This document shows positions 58,964 to 64,000 of a stretch of 64,000 nucleotides of DNA, in pieces (the stretch's first letter is position 1; every line of letters begins with the position of its first letter). This stretch comes from an uncultured Coriobacteriaceae bacterium. Its GTDB lineage: Bacteria > Actinomycetota > Coriobacteriia > Coriobacteriales > Atopobiaceae. The notes beneath the pieces were generated by a model, which was given only the letters and a program-made list of their open reading frames with translations, had not been told where the DNA came from and made no database searches. The stretch covers positions 18,753 to 82,752 of the forward strand of contig CADBJR010000006.1 of assembly GCA_902795065.1 (NCBI GenBank), written 5' to 3'. Made by a program: the position numbers and the translations under genes.

Positions 58964-60268
58964 ATGGCATCTCACATGACTCCCAGCAACGACAGCACGC
59001 AGGCCCCGCGCCAGCAGGCGCGCCGCCCGCAGCAGCGTGTCGTGGTGACCACCTCCGACGAGGCCCGTCCCGTCGCGATCGAGGGGCTCCAGACCCTTCA
59101 CGGTGCGCCGGAGACCTCCAACTCCGTGCTCGGCGGGCGCGTATCCTCGCGTACCGCGCAGGCAACCGAACGTGCGCGCGAGCGCGCGGGCAGGACCCAC
59201 CGCCGCAAGCGCTCGCTCGCATTCCGGATCATCTCGGGCATCCTGGGCCTCGCGGTCCTGGGAGGCCTCGCGGCGGCATTCTACTTCTACGTGCTTCCGC
59301 GCATCTCGGGCACGATCGCAGGCGACGATCGTCCGGCCATCGAGGCGGGCGTCGACGTCGACATCATGATCCCCGACGGCTCCGGCGCCACCGAGATCGC
59401 CGAGATCCTGTACCAGAACGGCGTCATCGACGACCGCACGGTGTTCCTGCAGGCCATCAAGCGCCAGGACGCCGAGCAGCTCCTCAAGAGCGGCCCCTAC
59501 CACTTCCTCACGGGTTCCAACCCCTCCGACGTGGTGCGCCAGCTCGTCGAGGGACCCAACTCCACCGCGGGCACCTTCACCGTGCCCGAGGGCCTCACCG
59601 TCGCCAAGGTCGCCGACCTCGTCGAGACGCGCTTCGGCATCCCGCGCGACGAGTTCCTCGCGCAGGCCAAGGCATCCAACTACGTCGCCGACTACCCGTT
59701 CCTCTCCGAGGCGTCCAACGACTCGCTCGAGGGCTTCCTGTTCCCCAAGACCTACGATCTGACCGGCCAGGACATCACGGCCGACCTCATCATCCGCACG
59801 ATGCTCTCGCAGTACGCCGCCGAGGTCGCGGGCATCGACTTCGACAGCGTCCGCGCCACGCTCGCCGACCGCTACGGCCACACGTTCTCGAACTACGAGA
59901 TCATCACCATGGCCTCGATCATCGAGCGCGAGACCAATACCGACGATGACCGCGCGACGGTCGCCTCGGTCCTCTACAACCGCATCGAGCTCGACATGCC
60001 GCTGCAGTCCGACGCGACGACCGAGTACATCGTCGGGCGCGAGGTCTACCAGAGCGACCTCGAGGAGGACAACCCCTACAACACCTACCTCAACTACGGC
60101 CTCACGCCGACGCCCATCTGCTCGCCCGGCCTCGCTTCGATCCAGGCCGCCTGCGATCCCGAGCATACGTCGTACCTGTTCTTCTACATGGATGGCGACT
60201 ACCACGTGTTCTCCGAGACGATCGAGGAGCACGAGGTCGCGATCGCCAACGCGCCGTCGGGAGACTAG
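58964..60268 (+). CDS. mltG: MltG endolytic transglycosylase
   Basis: A 434-residue membrane protein. An about 80-residue basic cytoplasmic tail precedes one transmembrane helix (FRIISGILGLAVLGGLAAAF), then the YceG-like/LysM-like N-domain and catalytic domain. GFLFPKTYDL, MASIIERET with catalytic E321, and NRIELDMPLQSD are diagnostic. It cuts growing glycan strands during peptidoglycan synthesis. The start at ATG 58964 lies 5 bases after ruvX; ATG 58976 is an alternative. Confidence 0.93.
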   Translation: MASHMTPSNDSTQAPRQQARRPQQRVVVTTSDEARPVAIEGLQTLHGAPETSNSVLGGRVSSRTAQATERARERAGRTHRRKRSLAFRIISGILGLAVLGGLAAAFYFYVLPRISGTIAGDDRPAIEAGVDVDIMIPDGSGATEIAEILYQNGVIDDRTVFLQAIKRQDAEQLLKSGPYHFLTGSNPSDVVRQLVEGPNSTAGTFTVPEGLTVAKVADLVETRFGIPRDEFLAQAKASNYVADYPFLSEASNDSLEGFLFPKTYDLTGQDITADLIIRTMLSQYAAEVAGIDFDSVRATLADRYGHTFSNYEIITMASIIERETNTDDDRATVASVLYNRIELDMPLQSDATTEYIVGREVYQSDLEEDNPYNTYLNYGLTPTPICSPGLASIQAACDPEHTSYLFFYMDGDYHVFSETIEEHEVAIANAPSGD

Positions 60269-60270
60269 AC

Positions 60271-60771
60271 GTGGCGCTCGTCACGGCTTGGCGCTATGTC
60301 GCACGCGTGGAGCTCGTCGACCTCGACGAGCTCGTCGCGCTCGGCATCCGATGCCTGCTGCTCGACCGCGACAACACCATCGTTCCGCGCGATACCAAGC
60401 GCGCGCCCGAATCCGTGCGCGCTTGGATCGGCCGCGCCCATGAGCTGGGCCTGACGGTCTGCTTCGTCTCGAACAACTTCCACTCCAAGCAGGTGGCGGC
60501 CAATGCGGCCGAGTTCGATGCCGGCTGCGTGGACCACGCCATGAAGCCGTTCCCGTTCGCGGTGCGCCATGCGCTCAGGAAGATGGGCGTCTCGGCGGAC
60601 GAGGCCGTGCTCATCGGCGACCAGGTCTACACTGACATCTGCGCGGGCAACCTCGCCGGCGTCCGCACCATCCTCGTGCGCCCGCAGTGCCGCCGCGAGC
60701 TCTGGTACACCTACATCTTCCGTGCGTTCGAGGCCCTGCTCCTGCGGGGCAAGACGTACGAGGGCGAGTAG
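60271..60771 (+). CDS. YqeG-family HAD-IIIA phosphatase
   Basis: A 166-residue protein. LLLDRDNTIVPRD is motif I of the YqeG/YqaB group, VCFVSNNFHSKQV motif II, MKPFPFAVRHALRKM with the Lys of motif III, and LIGDQVYTDICAGNLAG motif IV. Its physiological substrate is unknown. In many Firmicutes yqeG is next to the shikimate/aroE operon, as here. GTG start at 60271. Confidence 0.88.
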   Translation: MALVTAWRYVARVELVDLDELVALGIRCLLLDRDNTIVPRDTKRAPESVRAWIGRAHELGLTVCFVSNNFHSKQVAANAAEFDAGCVDHAMKPFPFAVRHALRKMGVSADEAVLIGDQVYTDICAGNLAGVRTILVRPQCRRELWYTYIFRAFEALLLRGKTYEGE

Positions 60772-60789
60772 GGCCCATCATCCCACCCG

Positions 60790-60818
60790 CTGACATCGGC
60801 AGCGCATGATGATAGAAT
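60790..60818 (+). promoter_or_regulatory. Promoter of the aroK operon
   Basis: CTGACA (60790-60795, five of six consensus bases) and TAGAAT (60813-60818, five of six) are 17 bases apart. It lies between yqeG and aroK, so the aroK operon can be expressed separately from alaS. Confidence 0.75.
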
Positions 60819-60848
60819 CGAAGCGTCAAACTTCGAGGAGATACGTGC

Positions 60849-61397
60849 GTGGATAACCTGGGGCACAACGTCGTCGTCCATGATGGCTGCGACCACATCT
60901 TCTTCGTCGGCTTCCTGGGGGCCGGCAAATCCACGCTGGCTCGCAACCTCGGCGAGCTCTTCCACCGCACCTACGTCGACACCGACCACATGGTCGAGCT
61001 CTCGCTCGGCAAGCGCGTCGTGCAGATCTTCGAGGAGGACGGCGAGGATGCGTTCCGCGAAGCCGAGACACGCGCCCTCAAGCGCCTCGAGCTCCGCAAG
61101 AGCCTGCTCGTGAGCTGCGGCGGCGGCATCGTCGAGCGTCCCGAGAACTGCGCGCTCATGCACGAGATGGGCGTCGTCGTATTCCTCGACGGAGATCTCG
61201 AGGATTCGCTGCGCCAGATCCAGTGCCCCGAGCGCCGCCCCGACCTCGGCGACCGCGATAACGCCGAGCGCGTCTACGCATACCGCCGCCCGCTCTACGA
61301 GCAGACGGCCGACATCACCATCGACATCCGCAATAAGAGCTTCACCGAGGTTGCTGCCGCATCCGGCCAGCTCCTCTGGGAGAGGGGGCTGCTATGA
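60849..61397 (+). CDS. aroK: Shikimate kinase
   Basis: A 182-residue kinase that makes shikimate 3-phosphate. VGFLGAGKSTLARNLGELF is the P-loop, YVDTDHMVE the Asp that binds shikimate, LVSCGGGIV the second substrate loop and RRPLYEQTADI the lid/adenine region. GTG start at 60849 with CGAGGAGA upstream. Its stop overlaps the start of the aroB-like gene by 4 bases (ATGA). Confidence 0.92.
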   Translation: MDNLGHNVVVHDGCDHIFFVGFLGAGKSTLARNLGELFHRTYVDTDHMVELSLGKRVVQIFEEDGEDAFREAETRALKRLELRKSLLVSCGGGIVERPENCALMHEMGVVVFLDGDLEDSLRQIQCPERRPDLGDRDNAERVYAYRRPLYEQTADITIDIRNKSFTEVAAASGQLLWERGLL

Positions 61398-62644
61398 CGG
61401 AAGAGCTCAACGCCGTGCCTGCCGAGCCCGAGATGCCCGAGACGCCCGCGGCGCCCGAAACGCCTGCGCCGACCGTCGCGCCTGCAGCGCCGACCGCGCG
61501 CGGGTCTTTCTCCGCGCAGGCCAAAGCAGCATCTGCTGCATCGGCCGACAACGTCCTGGTCCGCCAGTGGGTCACCGTGCCCGGCGGTTCGATGGACGTG
61601 CGCATGGGCACGGGCCTCGCGGACCGCGCGGGCAAGGAACTCAAGGCGTCGCTCGGCAAGCCGCGCCTCGCCGTCCTCGCGAGCATCGCGGGCGCTCCCG
61701 GAGACGAGGTCGAGCGTATCCGCCGCTCGCTCACCGATGCGGGCTTCCTCGTCGAGCAGATCGCCTTCCCGGCGGGCGAAGACGCGCTCTCGCTCGATGC
61801 GGCGAAGGCCGTCCTCGACGATCTCGACCGCCTCGGTGCCACCTCCGGCGACGGCCTCGTCGTCGTGGGAGACACGGCCGCCCTCTCGCTCGCCTCGTTC
61901 GTGGCCCGGAGCTGGTGCAACGGCATCTCGCTCATGGAATACCCGCTCGACCTGCGCGCCGCCCTCGAGGGCAGCTGCTCGCCGCTCGGCTTCACCGTGG
62001 GCGCGCATCCCGAGATGTTCATGTTCCCCGCTGCCACGCGCTACGTCTACTGCGACTTCGACCTGATGGCCCCGAGCTTCGGCGGCGATGAGGAGCTCTT
62101 CGCCCGCGCGCTCATGGTGTGCGGCGCGGTGGCCGACGCCGAGAAGGCCTTCGCCAAGCTCTGGGACAGTATCGACGGCTTCCTCGACGGCACGCCCAAG
62201 ACCCGCGCCCAGGTAATCGGCGACGCGTTCCGCAGCCGCGGCCGCGTGATCTCGTCGTCCGCTGTGGTCACGCGCGATTCGCTCAACTACGGCCGCACCT
62301 TCCTGCGGGCGATGCGCCCGCTCTTCTCCGCCGACGTCCCCTCATCCACGCTCTACGCCGAGGGCATGCGCTTCGCGTCGCGCCTCGCGGCGGGCAACGG
62401 CGATTTCGCGGTCGACGACGTGCTGGCCATCGACGAGATGCTCGACGCCCTCGAGCTCGGCTACGTCGAGGACGTGCCCTTCTCGGCCGAGGAGATGGCC
62501 GCGGCGATCAAGGCGGAGTGCTTCCGCCGCACCAACAAGTTCCAGATGTACACGCCCAAGAGCTACGGGCGCATCCGCCTCATGTCCATTACCGACGAGA
62601 TGCTGGCGGAGCACACGGAGGCTTGGGTCGAATCGCGCAGCTAG
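61394..62644 (+). CDS. 3-dehydroquinate synthase homologue, catalytic residues lost
   Basis: A 416-residue protein with the DHQS fold order: an N-terminal NAD-like half (GKPRLAVLASIAG, later GLVVVGDTAALSLASFVARS) and a C-terminal half. The usual L-N-x-G-H-T-x-G-H zinc site is LNYGRTFLRAM (297-307), so both histidines are arginines at 301 and 305. G-G-K-T-x-x-N is LEGSCSP instead. It has an extra about 55-residue Ala/Pro-rich N-terminal extension. It should therefore not be an active AroB. It is translationally coupled to aroK and so may regulate or scaffold the shikimate pathway. The homology is by eye. Confidence 0.72.
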   Translation: MTEELNAVPAEPEMPETPAAPETPAPTVAPAAPTARGSFSAQAKAASAASADNVLVRQWVTVPGGSMDVRMGTGLADRAGKELKASLGKPRLAVLASIAGAPGDEVERIRRSLTDAGFLVEQIAFPAGEDALSLDAAKAVLDDLDRLGATSGDGLVVVGDTAALSLASFVARSWCNGISLMEYPLDLRAALEGSCSPLGFTVGAHPEMFMFPAATRYVYCDFDLMAPSFGGDEELFARALMVCGAVADAEKAFAKLWDSIDGFLDGTPKTRAQVIGDAFRSRGRVISSSAVVTRDSLNYGRTFLRAMRPLFSADVPSSTLYAEGMRFASRLAAGNGDFAVDDVLAIDEMLDALELGYVEDVPFSAEEMAAAIKAECFRRTNKFQMYTPKSYGRIRLMSITDEMLAEHTEAWVESRS

Positions 62645-62680
62645 GCGCGGTTCCACGGTTCCGATAGGGAAGGGGTTCTC

Positions 62681-63808
62681 ATGGCAGACGAGACTGCGAT
62701 CGCCGGTCGCGTGGCGCGCTTCCGCGCCCTCATGGAGGAGCGCGGCTACGACGCCGCGATCGTGCGCGACAATGCGGGGCTGCGCTGGCTCACCGGGGCG
62801 GAGCGCGTCTTCGATTTCGAGAGCGCGCACACCGCGTTCATCACGGCGGACGGGCTCTGGTTCCACACCGACTCGCGCTACTTCAACACCTTCATGGAGC
62901 GGCTCGGCACCGACAGCGCCTGGCGTTTCGACCAGGATGCCATCGATGGTCCCGCATGGGCTGCCGACAGGATCCTCGAGACCCGCTCCCGCGTGGTCGC
63001 GGTCGAGGACAGCACGACGCTCGCCTTCTTCGACGACCTCGGGACCGCCTGCGGCAAGCTCGGCATCGCGCCGCTGTTCCCCCGCATGCACGCCGATATT
63101 GCGCGCCTGCGCATCGTCAAGGACGAGGAGGAGCTCGCGCTGCTCCGCGAGGCGCAGCGGATCACCGACGAGGCGTTCACCCACATCTGCGGCTTCATCA
63201 AGCCCGGCATGAGCGAGAAGGAGATCCGCGTCGAGCTCGAGAACTACATGCTCACGCACGGCGCGGATGGCCTGTCGTTCGAGTCGATCGTCGCGGGCGG
63301 ACCCAACGGCGCCAACCCGCACGCCCAGCCGAGCGAGTACCGCGTGCAGAAGGGCGACTTCATCGTCCTCGACTACGGTGCGCTCTACCACGACTACCAC
63401 GCCGACATGACCCGCACGGTCATCCTCGGCGAGCCCACGGAGGAGCAGCGGCACGTCTACGACATCGTCCGCCTCGCCCATGAGACCTGCGCCGCCACCG
63501 CGAAGCCCGGCTGCATCGGCAAGGATATCCACAACCTCGCCGTGAAGGTCATCTCCGACAACGGCTACGGCGACTACTTCGCGCACGGCCTCGGGCACGG
63601 CGTGGGCCTCGAGATCCACGAGAAGCCCGTCTTCGGCCGCACGTACGAGGGCGAAGTCCCGGTCGGTTCGGTCATCACCGTCGAGCCGGGCATCTACCTG
63701 CCGGGCCGCTTCGGCATCCGCCTCGAGGACACTGGCGTCATGACCGAGGACGGCTACGCGCCCTTCGCGACCTCTCCACATGAGCTGGTCGTCATCGACT
63801 GCGGCTAG
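62681..63808 (+). CDS. pepP: Xaa-Pro aminopeptidase (M24B)
   Basis: A 375-residue metallopeptidase. The N-terminal creatinase-like domain precedes a pita-bread fold whose five metal ligands are visible: VLDYGALYHDYHADMTRT (two Asp), HGLGHGVGLEIH (His), TVEPGIYLPG (Glu) and RLEDTGVM (Glu). It removes N-terminal residues before proline. pepP-efp is a conserved pair in many bacteria: EF-P helps ribosomes through polyproline. Confidence 0.92.
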   Translation: MADETAIAGRVARFRALMEERGYDAAIVRDNAGLRWLTGAERVFDFESAHTAFITADGLWFHTDSRYFNTFMERLGTDSAWRFDQDAIDGPAWAADRILETRSRVVAVEDSTTLAFFDDLGTACGKLGIAPLFPRMHADIARLRIVKDEEELALLREAQRITDEAFTHICGFIKPGMSEKEIRVELENYMLTHGADGLSFESIVAGGPNGANPHAQPSEYRVQKGDFIVLDYGALYHDYHADMTRTVILGEPTEEQRHVYDIVRLAHETCAATAKPGCIGKDIHNLAVKVISDNGYGDYFAHGLGHGVGLEIHEKPVFGRTYEGEVPVGSVITVEPGIYLPGRFGIRLEDTGVMTEDGYAPFATSPHELVVIDCG

Positions 63809-63815
63809 TTTGAGC

Positions 63816-63821
63816 TATAAT
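63816..63821 (+). promoter_or_regulatory. -10 box ahead of efp
   Basis: TATAAT between pepP and efp, 55 bases before the start codon. No strong -35 is seen. efp may thus be transcribed separately from pepP, as well as by read-through. Confidence 0.55.
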
Positions 63822-63875
63822 CACTTGGTTATGACATTTCCGGATTAAACGGAATCGAGCGAAAGGTTTACTCCC

Positions 63876-64000
63876 ATGGCAACTCTCAAGATCACCGACC
63901 TCAAGGCAGGCCTCGGCGTCAACATCAAGGGCAGGGATTGCGTCATCATCACCGCTGAGCACGTCAAGCCGGGCAAGGGCAACACCTATGTGCGCACCAA
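63876..64000 (+). CDS. efp: Elongation factor P, N-terminal part (cut by window end)
   Basis: The first 41 residues match EF-P domain I: ITDLKAGLGVNIKGRDCVII and the loop KPGKGNTYVRTK containing the Lys32/34 region that can be modified to help peptidyl transfer at prolines. ATG 63876 follows GAAAGG. The rest lies beyond the window. Confidence 0.9.
   Translation, partial: MATLKITDLKAGLGVNIKGRDCVIITAEHVKPGKGNTYVRT

Noticed and set aside
1-64000. CRISPR arrays, rRNA and tRNA genes
   Set aside because: No regularly spaced identical repeats other than the four REP units, and no rRNA core sequence or cloverleaf with a conserved T-loop was found by eye.

Overview
This window looks like the chromosome of a high-GC Gram-positive of the Coriobacteriia, most like Collinsella. 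The evidence is the GC-rich third codon positions, AGGAGG-type ribosome binding sites, a SUF iron-sulfur operon with an Rrf2 regulator, the gene order alaS-ruvX-mltG-yqeG-aroK-(aroB-like)-pepP-efp, and many PTS, HAD and dihydroxyacetone-kinase-like sugar genes. The genus is inferred from gene content, not from a search. No rRNA, tRNA, CRISPR array, integrase or prophage block was seen.

Layout. 1-6.3 kb: a plus-strand PTS and sugar-phosphate operon (EIIC, double cupin, RpiB/LacAB isomerase, DhaK-DhaL fusion kinase, two HAD phosphatases). 6.4-10.8 kb: an opposing fructose/tagatose module (EIIBC, PfkB kinase, GatY/KbaY-type aldolase) with a divergent DeoR regulator. 10.9-14.4 kb: uracil permease and a KtrAB/TrkAH potassium system. 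14.6-16.3 kb: small genes, including a Nif11-like leader peptide and a GG-motif peptide, then a PepSY lipoprotein. 16.4-21.4 kb: an accessory block with an 826-residue adenosine-deaminase fusion, a 3'-truncated TPP riboswitch, a frameshifted acetyltransferase and an AbiE-type toxin-antitoxin pair. 21.6-24.2 kb: an intact TPP riboswitch controlling a ThiXYZ-like transporter. 24.3-29.6 kb: a GH3 lipoprotein, a membrane protein, a REP/RAYT transposase unit and an M18 aminopeptidase. 29.7-36.2 kb: class II aldolase, then sufCBDSU and the Rrf2 regulator. 36.2-46.3 kb: housekeeping and metabolic genes (BASS transporter, YdcF-like protein, MarR, TlyA, M20 peptidase, class II aldolase, DUF3825, FucO, MFS). 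46.5-52.3 kb: an NHLM-type peptide export locus (short HlyD, C39-peptidase ABC transporter, second ABC transporter), with a sigma factor and a small leader-like peptide on the opposite strand. 52.5-64 kb: rarA, a membrane-anchored DUF948-like protein, a degenerate RsbW-like anti-sigma, a SigB/SigF-family sigma factor, then the alaS-to-efp block.

Three places deserve attention. (1) The NHLM-type exporter can be read together with three dispersed leader-like small peptides as one secreted-peptide system. (2) The adenosine-deaminase fusion, the AbiE pair and a duplicated TPP riboswitch form a defence-like accessory block. (3) The aroK operon carries a 3-dehydroquinate-synthase homologue that has lost its metal-binding histidines, so it is probably not an active synthase. 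Three further genes (PepSY lipoprotein, export-locus sigma factor, DUF948-like protein) have good Shine-Dalgarno sequences but no ATG, GTG or TTG where translation should start.
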